In this document: in pieces, positions 11,370-25,200 of the stretch
Position numbering within the stretch: position 1 is the first letter of the stretch
How the letters are laid out: every line of letters begins with the position of its first letter
Source: Rotaria macrura
Taxonomy: Eukaryota; Rotifera; Eurotatoria; Philodinida; Philodinidae
Direction of reading: 5' to 3'
DNA: 64,000 nt
Assembly (NCBI GenBank): GCA_900239685.1
Contig: OENT01000417.1
Location: 1 to 64,000, forward strand
Notes under the pieces: model-generated
Told to the model about the DNA's origin: nothing
The model's input: only the letters and a program-made list of their open reading frames with translations
The model's database searches: none
Made by a program: the position numbers and the translations under genes

Positions 11370-14300
11370 ATGCAACCATTTGTTGAACAACCGCAATTTC
11401 TTGTCGAACCCAAATCTTCATTTTTAATTGAAAATCGTCCTATTAAACTTGAATGTAAAGCAATACGTACTCGACAAATATTTTTTAATTGTGATAATAA
11501 ATGGGTGCCTGAACATGAACATACAAAATCAACTGAAACAAATGTAAGTTAACATTATTTTATTATGTTTCTCTTGACTTTGTTAAATACAATAAAAAGA
11601 AAACTATGAAACAATATTTAATTTAGGATAAAGGTATCATCACTGTCATAACATCCATTGATATCACAGCTGAACAACTTGAAGGACAACTAGACTCTAA
11701 TGGATATAAATGTTTCTGTCAAGCATGGTCAGCAACAGGTGGAACATTAAAATCTCGAACAGCCATCATTGAAATTGCTTGTAAGTTCCATTCAAGTCTA
11801 TAAGAGACTTGACATTCTCTCTTTAAGTAGTAGTAGTAGTAGTACTAATTTTGACTAAAGACAACTTATCCTTTAATCAGATCATATACATATTCTAGAG
11901 AATAAAAGTAGCAAATATCAAAATACACGATGATGATAATATTTATTCTCTAATGAATTGTTTGTTTTGTTTTTCTCTAGATTTGGACAAAATATTCGAA
12001 TGGGAACCATTACGAACAGATAGTGTGCTTAGTAAATCAGCTGAATTACGTTGTCGTCCACCAAGCGGTAATCCGTATCCTAAAGTAAGATATGTTACAT
12101 AATTATCTCTATATAAATAAACAGATCATCATCATCATATAGACGTTAATTCAGTTAGCTTGCTTTCATATATTGTCGTAATACCATCAGTTCATTATTA
12201 TAACACGTCTTCTAGAACAAAGTATACTTGATCGATTATTCAACGAATATATAATATATATGTATACATCTATAGCATGTTAAGATACTCGACACCTCGA
12301 AGGGCGGTATGCCTGTCAGTTGTATTCGTTCACTTAGAATCTCATCTACTTGTCAGATGTTACCACATATACTCAGACAAAAGTATATCACCGACCGAGT
12401 ACTATTCGATGAACTAATCATTACATTGTCAGATTCATACTTAAACATAAAATTTAAAAGATGTGTACTTAACACTAAATGATAGAAGAAAAGAACAGAA
12501 AAAGAAAAAAAAATGTTTGCTTGTTTGTTTAAGATAACATGGTTAAAAGATGGTGAATCAGTTGAAATAAATCGTAATGGAAGATTTATATTATCAAATG
12601 AAAATTCACTACTTATTGCACAAATAAAACAGAGTGATGCTGGTAATTATACATGTGTTGCATCGAATATAGCTGGATCATATTCAAGTGAACCGGCTGA
12701 ATTGATTGTTCATGGTACGAAAGTCAACTTGAAAAATCTTATTTTTTTTGAATGTAGAAAAACAAAAACATTATTTGATTTCTACAGATGATCGTGGATG
12801 GTCTGAATGGCAACCATTTTCCGACTGTAAAGGTATACCATGTGGTATTGGTCGTCAACGACGTGCACGTACATGTCTTAATCCACCGACGATCAACAAT
12901 CGTCCTAGTTGTGATGGTGATCAAACACAAGAACGAGAATGTCAAGTAGCATGTCCAAAAGATTTACAAGCTTCAACAGGTGTTGTCCTACCAACAGGTT
13001 TGATTGAATATGAATTGTTTTTTTATTTGAAATTCTTCTTCGTTGTTTATTTTTTCAAGACATGGGCTTTTCTGATTGGTCATCATGGAATGATTGTGTT
13101 GGAATTCCATGTAAAATGGGTCGTCAACAACGTATAAGAGCTTGTTTAAAATCATCCATAATTGATGAAAATCAAACGATTTGTAATGGTGAACAAATAC
13201 AAGAGCGTGATTGTTTAATACCTTGTCCGAATAAAACTTCAACACTGTTTTCTCCTGTTCGTACATTAACGAATGGTAGATAGAAAAAATGATAAGAAAA
13301 TTGAAAATTGATTTATCCTCTAATATTTAAGGCATGTATTCAAATTGGACAGAATGGTCGAATTGTCGAGCAAGAGATTGCACATCCATACGTACACGTC
13401 AATGTTTACAAGAACCATGTCTTGATTATTTAGTTGAAAGTCGATCATGTAGAGGAAATCTATGTTCATGTAAGTCGATAACGATGATGATCATTCACTT
13501 GATCTTTCTCTCTTGTTCTTCGAAAGAATTTCTTTGAATTCGATTAGAAGAAGAGGCGGGCGTCTAGTCACATTTCCGATACTCTTAAATAATTCTATTG
13601 TCTGTGCATTGATTATATCGGGTCTTCCGTTTTTTTTTCTGCTTAGATAATAATAATAATAGTAGTAGTACTTCTATACTAGTGTCTTCGTCTGCTCTTA
13701 ATGTGATCGTTTATTCATCGATTGGCATCGGTGCTCTTATCTTTCTTTTACTATCAATATTATTTGTTTTAATTTGTTGGCGTCGTCGACAACGGCTAAC
13801 AAGGAAAAAAGGTAATTTGTGCGATCATATAACCTTCATATGATTATCATCTCCTTCCGCGTTAACGACATCCTAGACCAAACACAGTGACATTTGTGCA
13901 CTTATAAATAAATATGTCTTTTACCCTTTTTTTATTCTTTGTCTAGCGCAGCTGAACTTTACATTTATACAACCATAAAGCGGCAAAAGTGCAAATTGCT
14001 TGAAAAGAGGTCTCGTTTTATGCTATGCATACTTATTGTTTGAATAAAACAATGAAATTGAGATCAAACTGACAGATAGCAATCTGTGCGTGTGTGTGCG
14101 TGGACAGAAGAACACCGCAGAGATAATTGTAGTGTGTGTGCGATTGTGCCGGCGGTCAGTCAGCCGGACCACTCGATAGATTAACGAACTGAGAATGAAT
14201 GCATGAAAAGAGAAGAATATGGAAAGAAAATGGGAGGAACGCTTATCATCTGCACCATGTGTATTAATTTGCTCAATACGTTAACAATTGTTGAAAAGAA

Positions 14301-17300
14301 TTTTGATGATTTTTTTTCTCTGTATTCTTCTCTTTGTCATATTTAATGAGAATAATCAATCGAGGAGAAAATAATCAATGTCTGCATACTAGAAGTAATG
14401 AAAAAAAAATCATCTCGAGTCTTATCTTGATCGTTTTTTAATCTAAATAGTCTTATCTACTTTTTTTTTGTTTAATAGTCGATAAAAATCAAGGCGAAAC
14501 AATAAAAAAAAAACGAGTATCTTTTAAAAATGTCATGAGTAGCATCCATTATTGTGCATGATAAATCTTGCACATTGAACATCATGTTCAATCATATATA
14601 GAATATCTACTATATGTGCAGACTTTGAAACATCATGATACTGAGAAAAAGTTTGTTGACGTCCGAGAATAGATCAAAGATTTTCTATCGTTTCTAAAAC
14701 ATAAAATTCAAATGATTGAATGCATGGAAAGTATGTCTATCTTGAGTACGAATGAATATACATTCGTTCATTTAGTTCAAAGATAATCTTATACCAGACA
14801 GTTGATGGTATTTTAATGCTAATATGATAATCATGGAGTTAATGATGTGTTAACAGAATATATGATTAGACGAAAAGTTGCATACAGAAGTCAACGTTCA
14901 ATGTCAAGAAAAAAAAGTAATAAACACGTTTAATCTAAACGAATACATAGGATAGTTTCTGAGTTTTAAAGATTTTTCTTTTTTTGTATCTGAGTCAAAA
15001 ACTAATCTTCTACCGTTAACTTCAGATCATTCTTGCAAATTCATATTTGACATTGCCTGACAATTGAACTCGAATAATGTTATCATTAAAAGTCATAGTT
15101 AATATCTATATATTGTACTATTGCATAGACTTGCATTGAAGTCTATGTTAACATCATTGTGAACTTGTTAATGAATCATTTAGTTACACATGACTATGCT
15201 ATTAGTATTCATCACTCAAACACACCTTGAATTCGTTAAACATAAGTAGTTATGTTGTTCAACATGTAGTTATAAGGTACTTCACTCAATTTTTTGTGCT
15301 ACTGCCCATGACAATATTCTATAGACGATGATGAGATCATTTGCTCGATTACATGCTGATTACCTTGCAACGTACACCTGTTCTTGCTAGTAGTTAGTGT
15401 GTATGCGAAATTGAATAAAATTGCCTCTAGTCGAACCTTGTAACGACAGCTACATCAACTAATGATAATTATATAAAAGATAAATAACTGTGAAATCTAC
15501 AGTTGACTAACACGCCATATTCAAATCTAGCTCAAGAATAAACATTAGTCGTCTTTCTTTAATGTAAACATTATTACTACGATTTTATCTATGAAATTTA
15601 TGAAAAATTTGTTTCATATTCACTAGGTTTATCAACTTGTATAACATCGAATGCTGTAAGTAGTAATGGTAGTAGTCATCTAGGTGTGTATCATGGTGAT
15701 AAAAATGAATATCCATTTTATTATTCGATTCAACAAGATACAACATCAACAAGATCATGTGTATCACAAAATAATTCAGTTTCATTGAATAATTTTGATT
15801 CGGGATTAGAAAAAGAAAAACTAATTCTATTAAATGAATCACCATTGAATAAACAAACGTATTCGATTAAATCATCGAATCATCCACTAGCATTGAATTC
15901 AACAAGTTATGCATCAACTCATATGAAATATCCATCATTAGCAAATCAATCAATATCAAATGAAAATCATCTAAATATAATCTATGAGAATATTCTACAA
16001 TCATTACCGGCACATACTGATTTACGTTATTTTGCTGTATCTATACTTAACAATAAAGGTTGTCGTCTAGAAATTCCGCATACAGGTGTTTCATTAATAA
16101 TTCCAGAAAATGCTGTTCTACTCGATGAGGATCATTTAATATATATTGCACTAATCAATATTGAAAATCACATGCCTGTCTTAAATAATGGACAAACACG
16201 TTTGTCACCTGTTATATTAATTGGTCCATCCGAAATAACCTTACTTAAACCAGCTGTTCTTGCATTTGAACATACGGCAGTATTAGAATCATCATGGAAA
16301 TTGAATTTAATGTTTAGTGAAGATGTTTTCAATTGGAAATCCATACTTACCTATGGACAAGAAAATATTTCAACACCGGTTTATTTACAATTTAATAATC
16401 AGCAACAAGCATTTATTTTAGTAAGTACATCACTGGTAATGATTTGTAGAAAAATTCATCTTAGTTATTCTCAACCGCATAGTTGTAATATAAACAATTA
16501 AGAAGATTGTAGTACTAAATCTAGTCGATAAGTTTGATTCTTTTTACTAATCAATAGAACTTTTCACAAGCTACATATTTCTTATAACTTATTTGAAAGA
16601 CGCATGTATGTGTAGAGCAAAGAAATTTTTGTTTCAATACATCAAATCAATATATCCTTAGACGTCATAACGTTGTTGTTAATAAAAATATAGAAAGTTA
16701 ATTATTCTAAAAATCAGAATAAGACCTTGTAATTTTTTCGAGAAAGCCCTAAAACAAAAACCTTAAAAGTTCTACATTTTCATTCTATATCTAGTTAGAG
16801 TAATGAAAAAGATGTTGTTCGCATCTATAGTGACTGAACACCAATCTTTAAAAGTGTTATTTTTATTGATGCAACGTTGATTTGTTTGATTCTGAATGAA
16901 TTCTTTGTTTTACTTAATAATAAGGAATGGATGAATTGTTCAGATGATGTATATGTATCATGCAGTGTACATGAGACAAGTTCTACTGGTTGCACTGACA
17001 TCAGAGTTTTACCATATACAAAAAAAGAATCATTTGAAATAGAGTCTTCCTTAAATTTTCTTTACTAGAACTAATCTCTTACGTATCATGATTGTTGTTG
17101 TTCATTGAAAATAAAATTAAGAATACATATATCTATGTGTATTTGTTTTTAGTTTGAAAGTATGGGTGCATATGCTTTAATAGGTGAATCAGCGTTAAAT
17201 CATCATGCATCAAAATATATTCAAATGGTTTCGTTTTTCAATCGATCAACGTCAGAAATCAATCCTAATGATATTTTATCAACATTACGTTTACGTTTTC

Positions 17301-18954
17301 TTGACGCAACAGCCGATGCACTCGAACGTTGTTTAACAGAAGAATTTTCTTTACAAAATTACTTATGTGATAAACCAAAACAATTTATTATACATGATTA
17401 TGAAGATCAAATATGTATTAATGTTGATTTAGAATTATCATCAACATCAAGAATTAATATTGGTTATAAAGAAATGTCATCAAAAACATTTTGGTCAACG
17501 AGATTCGATCGATCTTGTTTCATTTTTCTCGTACCTAATTTACAAATGAATAATGAACTTTCACCAACAACATCAATGGATCATTTAGCTATGCATATAG
17601 ATGTTTATCAACCGACAATATTAGACAGTGCACTACATACACGTTTATGTATTAATACAACTAGTGTAAGTAATATCAAAAGAGAATGAGATCAATATTC
17701 TAGCGATCGTAAATATATTTGTATTGTAAATCGATTAACATAGTATTTTATTTTCCTCTCGTATACAATCTGTTGATCGAAACTCATCAATCGATTGACG
17801 TTGACAAATAGTTATAATCGATGATGGCAACACTGTTTTATCTGAACAATAGAAAAGTTATTGTTAATGCAATCTCTATGGAATTAAAATTTAAATAAAT
17901 TACAGCGACAAGTTTTATCAGAGGAAGAATTGAGAAAACGACTGATATGAAGTTTATACATCTTAGCAACGAGAAGTCTGATTGAAATCTTAAGAAACAT
18001 AATGATTTATTTAAGAAAAAAACAATCGTTTCCAGATTTCTACCACAATAAGAAATATGTCAAGGGAACCCTGTCAATGATCGACTAGGACAACTATGGC
18101 ATTCGTAAATTCTGATGAAATCGATTGAAAATAAAATAGTATCAATTGTTTGTTGATGAATGCGATATTTACTTTGAAACACTTATATTTAAGTTCAAAC
18201 ATATTTTTCAGCTAACTCCTTATGTTTAAATGAGTATGTACAAAGTAAATCATTTTTGAACTATTCTGATTCATGGCTGTTTGATTAAGGCCTTCTTTTT
18301 AAAATATAAATTTCAAATGATTGCTAATGAGAAACATATTTCTGATGTTGAGATTGATAAGACAAATGAATGATAACTAATTAGAATAGATATTATGTAT
18401 GTTCATTAGTTACATTGAATGATATTCATCTTTAAACTGATCGAAAAGTAAATGATGAATTTAATGATCAAGCGTATGTTTGTTGTTTAGTTACTTCACA
18501 ATTCTGGATTCAATACTTCAACAGTGCGTACTCGTCAAACGACGAAATCTTCTAAAGAAGCAGCAAGGTAATATTGAATATAGAACGATAAAAGTAATTG
18601 TATGTCATTATATTTAAAATCGTTTATTTACTTTTGAAGATTACCATTAGTCATGCGTCAAAAATTATGTAAAGTATTAGATCCACCAAATTCACTTGGC
18701 AATGATTGGCGTATGTTTGCTAGTAGTCTACTTGGAATAAAGTAAGCACATTTAATGATGCTTGTAGCTATTCATCGATTCTATTTGTTTGATTATTCTT
18801 GATTAGTTATCTTCAGTATTTTGCAACTAAAGCAAGTCCAACGGAGCATTTATTAACATTGTGGGAAGTTCGACAAGAATCTCTTGTCAATATGATTAAT
18901 GTACTCAATCAAATAGGTCGTAGTGATGCTGCGTCAATTATTCTTCAACATTAA
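11370..18954 (+). CDS. UNC5: Netrin receptor UNC5 homologue (991 aa as modelled, N-terminus probably incomplete)
   Basis: This is a single-pass receptor for netrin guidance cues and probably a dependence receptor. Exons: 11370-11543, 11627-11780, 11981-12084, 12534-12714, 12788-12997, 13060-13275, 13332-13469, 13647-13811, 15627-16420, 17153-17665, 18491-18567, 18640-18741, 18807-18954. All joins keep frame. Domain order: Ig1 (8-108, starting FLVEP, with IFFNC), Ig2 (112-203, ending [11 protein letters not shown]), three thrombospondin type-1 repeats (205-274, 275-346, 347-392), a membrane helix (about 413-436) followed by RRRQR, ZU5 (about 581-712), UPA (716-880) and a death domain (910-990; [20 protein letters not shown] and YFATKASPT are near-diagnostic). 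Vertebrate and fly UNC5 have two TSP1 repeats, so the third is unusual. No signal peptide follows the ATG at 11370, and an in-frame TGA lies at 11352-11354, so a 5' exon must lie upstream, perhaps spliced at 11355 (phase 1). Confidence 0.93.
14479..14538 (+). other. Candidate 60-nt UNC5 juxtamembrane cassette exon 1
   Basis: It lies in the 1.8-kb intron after the membrane exon. A strong acceptor (T-rich tract then tttaatag) opens a frame in the phase needed by that exon. The encoded peptide includes [10 protein letters not shown], containing an RVxF-type sequence like known PP1-docking motifs and a basic-rich serine context. Splicing at GTAGCA (14539) gives exactly 60 nt, phase 1 to phase 1, so inclusion would keep the UNC5 frame. 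Without that donor, the frame ends at TGA 14559-14561, giving a receptor without ZU5 or death domain. This is inference; no transcript data. Confidence 0.35.
14857..14916 (+). other. Candidate 60-nt UNC5 juxtamembrane cassette exon 2
   Basis: A ttaacag acceptor and a GTAATA donor bound a second 60-nt open segment in the same intron, also phase 1 at both ends. It would encode a very basic, serine-containing peptide ([17 protein letters not shown]). Its acceptor has a weaker pyrimidine tract than that of the first candidate. It may be an alternative to, or tandem with, the 14479-14538 segment. Confidence 0.25.
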
Positions 18955-19266
18955 TTATGTGAATAGAACGACATACACATCGATATTTTCTTCAATTTTG
19001 TCTTCGTTTTTTTTTTTAGTCTTATGACAATTTCATTTTTTTTTCGTATTTTTATACATAAGAATAACGTATTATGTGGTTTTTTTTTCGCTGTTGCTCT
19101 TTTCTTTTCTTTTTTGATTTCAGTAATAAAAGAAAACGACAAACATAAAAGAAAAACGACCATCTAAAACTACTTAGTAAAAATGCATACAAAATGAAAA
19201 CAAAACAAACAAAACAGACAAAGCCGTGAATAGTTTATATCTGATGTCACAATAGTACAGTTTATT

Positions 19267-22200
19267 CTACGAATCTAATCTAGTAGTAGTGCTTGTTGTT
19301 GCTGCTGCTGAGTTTTCTAATTCATGAAGACGATTTTTTAAATTTGATAAATTTGTTTTATACTTGTTATTACATTTATCTAATTCTAAAACATGCTGAG
19401 AGAAAATATTTTGTATTTGTTCACGTAGTAATGAATTATCATGATTATCAATCGTTGGCGATATACGAGTTTCACATATGGTTGTATCACTGAGGAATCT
19501 ATAAGATAAGAAAAATGATAATATCTACTTGTATTGGGAAAAAAATTTCTACCTAGCTTAATAGTTAGTCCCGGTGATTCAAAGTACATATTTTGTTTAT
19601 TTACATTTCCGAAAAACTACGCAGCTAGTATGTCTTACGCATCGATCCCTTAGGACGTATTAATTGTAAATGAAATACGTATGTAGTCTTCGTTTACTTT
19701 CAATTATAGTATAGCAACTGTCGAATTCTATCTGACGGATTGTACGTGTTACAAGGTTGTTTCTTAACGAGTTATTTGTTTGTTATATGTTATTCAACAT
19801 TGTTCTGAAGTTAGGGTTCGTTTAGAATTAGTGCTCTACTCAGATTTCTCCTAACAAGATCCGTTAATTATAAAATTGATATGAACAGATAAAGAAACAA
19901 ATGATCTATGAATGAAAAACTAAAGAATAATTTGTTGCTATGACATGAACTATATAGTTTCATTGAAAATTTTTTTCATGATTGTAAAATCGAATTAGTT
20001 GATTCTCAAGAAGAACGAGAGAAATTTTTATCAAATCCAATCGGTCATTCATTAAGACACAATCAGTAGTTCTGTGTATTTTAGAATTTACGTAGACGAA
20101 TATGTAGATTCTATCATAATTCAACTGAATAAATATATAAATTCGAAGAGTACATCGAATCCATGCTGATACTACTGATGTTTTCAATCCTTTGGTTTTG
20201 ATTTACTAAGGAGGACACGGCCATTTCAATAAGAGTCATTCTAACTCAAATCGACGTGAGAAAACAAATGATAAAAATATTTCTTACCCAGAATCATCGG
20301 ATGCTTTTCCGTGAATTTTCTTTCTCATTTCTGAATCAAGATCTTTAATTTGTTTTCTATAAAACATTTCTTGTTCATGCAATTTTAACTCTAATTCCTT
20401 TAATGTTTCATGATATTGTGGACGTAACATTGTTTTACGATTTTCATAGATTTGCATCCAATGTCGTAATTTATCTAATTCGATCTGCATTGAATTACGT
20501 ATGACATCGGCACTAGATTCTTGATTTTGTACTTTATATTGCATTTGTAAAAGCTCATCTTTCGTTCTTTAAGAAAAATTCGGTCAATTCAATACAATTC
20601 AATAGAAATTCTTACGCTATTAATTGCATATTTAATGATCGAAGTTGTTGTTCTTTATCGTCGAGAGCTCTTGTGAGTCGTTGAATTTTCGTTTCATAAT
20701 ATGTTGTATTTTCTTGTCTATTGAAATAATGAAAAATAGATTAGAACTGTAACAAATTATAAAACGATAACACGTACTGATGTCTTTGATCGATGATTGA
20801 AAAATCGGATGATGAACTATGCTTATAATTTCGATGATCTTCATTCGGTTGAATATTCTACGATGAAATCATTTATATGAAAATAATAAACGTAAGGTTA
20901 AAAATCTTATTTACTTTCATAATATTTTTCGCATATGCTATCATAGTATTTAATTCATTCAATGTTCGATGACGTTCATCTATATCACCACTGAGTCTAT
21001 CTAAATCTTGCTCATTACGTTTAATACGTTGTTTTAATTCATCATTACGATGTTCTAATTCAATATCATGAGGTGCATGTTCGAGTTCGATACGTTTCTT
21101 TTCAATTTTAATTTTCATTTCAGTTACTTCTTCGAGACAACGTGTTTTATCTGTTTTTAATTTTTTAATTTCATCTTCTAAATTCTTGCAGACAGTTAAT
21201 TTTTCATCGATTTGTGATATAAGTTGTGGAAGATTATTTTCTTTTTCTTTACATTCATTATGTAATGCTTCACATTTTTTCGCTAATAAATCACATGTTT
21301 CATCTAACGTTTCTTTATCATCAAGAAATGATTTAATTTGTTCACGTAGACGTGACGATTCATTTTTCATTTCATTTAAAATTTGACGATCAGCTTCGAT
21401 CGTATGTTGCAATTGATCATGTTCAGATAGACTATCTTTATATTGTTTTTTTAAACGTTGCTGTTCATTTGTTAATTGTTCTATTTCTTGTTCGACTTGT
21501 TTTTCTTGTATTTGACGTCGTTCAATAAGACGTTCAAGTTCAGTTAGTTTATCAGATTTTAATTCTTTAACACGTTCCAATTCTTCCAAAACATTTTTGT
21601 CCTATGATATTTGATGAAGAAAAATTTTCAAAGTTTTAATGATGGTTTACTGATAGGATGATAGATTAATGAAGAAAGAATATTATTTGTCATTGTAGCA
21701 TTTAGTCTATTCGAATTTATTACTTTCTTTTAATATGAACTTTATAAGTAGTTGAGCAAAACTCAATAATGAATACACAGTCGATTATTAACTATCTTTA
21801 ACTGCTAAACATTAAATATGTTTTACAGAATTTAAAAAGTTGTATGAAAGTATTCTCAGTTGAATTCTCCTATCTTTTCCTAACTATTTCTTGCTAATCG
21901 ATGTTTGTTTCAGTTTAAATAATAGAACTGAAAGATGATGAATTGAATAACTGTTAAAAAATGTATTGTTCAATACCAAAGTATACTAATAGTAGTTGAA
22001 TTTTCAAATGTACATACCATATTTCTAAACACTACCAGATTTAACGATTATTCCTAATCTCAACTAACAAATGGTCTACGTCGTATTTGTTGGTATATCT
22101 GTTATTTCTATTGATGTAAAATGACCCACATAAAAGATGATTCATCCCATTTTTAAAGGTATAATATATATATATATATATATATACATTAATAATGAAT

Positions 22201-25200
22201 TTTAATTACCTGTAAGAGCTCTTGAGCATTTTTTCTTAACTGTTCATTATAAGCATCTAAATCTGATTTTACATTAACTAGAATGATTTCTCTTTCACTT
22301 ATTTCATTTTTTAATACATTTGATTTTTGTTTTTGTTGTTGTAATATTAAATGATAACGTGAAAGAATACGATTATTTTCTGAAATAACATGTGAAATTT
22401 GTCGTTGAATTTCTTCGGGTGGTAAATGCGATGATATTCCATTGAGTTGTAATGGTGGGGCTGGTGGTAATGTATTAAAATGAAATTCATCATCTTTCAA
22501 TGTTGTAGCTGATGTCAATTCTTGTAAACATCTAATCGATGAATTGAGAAGAGTATTAAATGAATTCAATTGTGAATGAAGTTGTTCATCGAGAACGATG
22601 GTTAATGCACGTTTGTCATCAACTATCTATTGAAGAAAAACAAAAATTAAATAAAAAGAATGATAAGTATAACAAGAAAATTGAAAATTTCTAATCAATT
22701 TTACCTTCTCTAATTTTGCTTGTTCTCTATTTAACAATTGCATATTAGCTGTTGTTCTAGCACAAGTTTCTTCTGCTTGTTTCGTATCACTAGTTAGTTT
22801 ATATAGTTTTCGTGTTAAGTTTTCAATTTTCACTTCAAGTCCTTTGGTTTCACGTTTAGTTATTGTATGTCGTTGACGAGCTACTTTTAAATCATGTATA
22901 ACCTATTGAAAAATATAAACGAAATGAAACGAATCCAATCAAACATATACTCTATAGTGAAAAGATTGGGCTTACATTTGAGGATAATGATGTCATTTGT
23001 TTTAATTGTTCTTGTGCAATTGTTATTTCACGTTGTTTACGAACAAGTTGTTGTTCCAATGTATAGATATCATCCTGATTAGAAACAAGAAAAAAGTTAT
23101 TATTAAAAGTTTGTATACTAATAATTTCAAATTAGTATATCATTATTAGAGTTCATCTAGAAGAACGTTTTAGTAGAACAACTCAACATTTGAATATTTC
23201 AGAGATTGACATGGGATGAAACAATGAAATTAGCTTAGACATTTTTAATATTTCAACAAATGAATCTGAGAATCGAATCAGTTGATTTTCATCAAAACTA
23301 AATCGAAATCAACGGTGCAAATCAATACAAAAGGATTCATTTTGAAAGTATCGAACTTAATTTCAACGAGAGAAATAATATATGAACTATTTCATACCTG
23401 AATACTTTCACTTTCTGCTGAATCGGCAATGGATCGCGATCGTTTACGTGATGCAGCTAAATCGAGAGCATCAAGTTTCATGGATTTTTTAACGATGGAA
23501 CGTTCTAATCGACGATTTTCATGTTTGGCATCGGCTAGTTCTCGTCGTAGTTCATCAAGTTTCATTTCAAGATCAGCAACTATTTGTTCGAGATCAGCAT
23601 GTCGCGGTACATTACATATCCAATGATCATCACTTGTTAATGGTATTAATTTTCCTGAATTAACGCGTGATGTATCATCGACATATCGAAGAAGAGTTGG
23701 CCGCAGATGTCCATGAATATTACGTTGTATACGTTGAACTTGTTGTGATAGATCAAGTATATTTGCTTCAGTATCACGACCGCTAGTTAACAAATCTTGA
23801 TGTATGAATTTCACACGTTCAAGTTCTAAATAATTAATTCTTGCAAAGAAATCTTAAGTGACATACAAATTAGAATGCTAACCTCGTGTTTGTTGGTCTA
23901 ATGTATCTTTTAATAAATGTAATTGATCATCGGGTACTAAATTATTGTCTCTATTTTGTAATCTTAATTTCAAGTAATCGATTTCATCGGTTGTTCGATC
24001 GATTTCACGACGTATTGTCTCAGGATCAGTCATCGTACCCTTTTCAACTTGAGGAAACTTTAGACTACGAAGTTTAACTGATACGGGTGAAACATTTTCC
24101 GATTTCAATACTGCTTCTTGACGAAATATAACTGGTCCTTGTAAACGTACTTCATCAGGATTATTTCTTGATGTTGCTAATGGACGATTCGATGATAGAC
24201 CATCAGGTGGAATATTCACACATGCAAAAAATTGAGAATCAGTATGTGTCAATGATTGTGCTGGAGATACATTTGTATAAATAGGAAATGTTTCAGGTGA
24301 TACAGTAATAGAATGTGGTCCGAGCATGTAACCTTCCGGAGTTGGATATAGAGTTACGTTGCCAACTTTTGATTGATCAAAATAACGTGACTGTTGATCA
24401 GTACCTGAAGTTATCACTCCAACTGTATATTCACGATTGAATTGTTCAGGATCAATAATACATTTACTATAGGTCTGAAATGGTTTTGTTGATAGAAGAG
24501 AATCTAATTTAGCATTTTCAGTATTGTTCTCTCGTCCTGTTTGTTGACTTGAATAACCAGAATCATTGCCTGCCGTACGTGCAAAATCTCCTAGACCGGA
24601 CATATAAGTCTGGCCAGCTTTCACAAAGCCATTAAGACGATAGAGTAAATCATTGTCTTCTTCATCTATTTAAGAACATGAATGAAATAAAATGAATCCC
24701 TAACTCTAATTCAATGATAACAATCAATATGATTCATAAACATTCTCTGATATCATTAGCGTATAAATATAAAGCATCAGCAAAGCAATATCTAACAACT
24801 TATTTTTTTTTTGTTTCGTTTTGTATTCAAAATATATTTGATACGTACACATTATAGTTCGATGTTTTCGACATCAATTCTATCGCGAAGAAAAATAATC
24901 GATGTCTTATAAAAGCTTTAACAACGAATGTATGACGAACAAAGACACTTAAATTAATATCAAGAGACAGACAAATGTGTATCCTGTTTTTAATAGATGA
25001 TATCTACATGAACATGAACGTCGGATAGGTCATCTAAATGTTGTTGAAAAGAGAAAACAGATCGATACACATACATGATCATCTCATATGAAGTTAACTC
25101 AACAGTATTTGACTTATCTTGATTGGACAAGACTTCATGTTAAGTTGGAACAATATTTTAGTTCGTTTTGAAAAAAATAATTTTTTATTTGACTTGTAAA

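Noticed and set aside
16925..17068. Open frame after an aag acceptor, in phase with the UNC5 ZU5 exon, ending in TAG
   Set aside because: The ZU5 exon (ending 16420) joins directly in phase to 17153, giving [17 protein letters not shown], which matches other UNC5 proteins. The 16925 peptide resembles nothing in UNC5.
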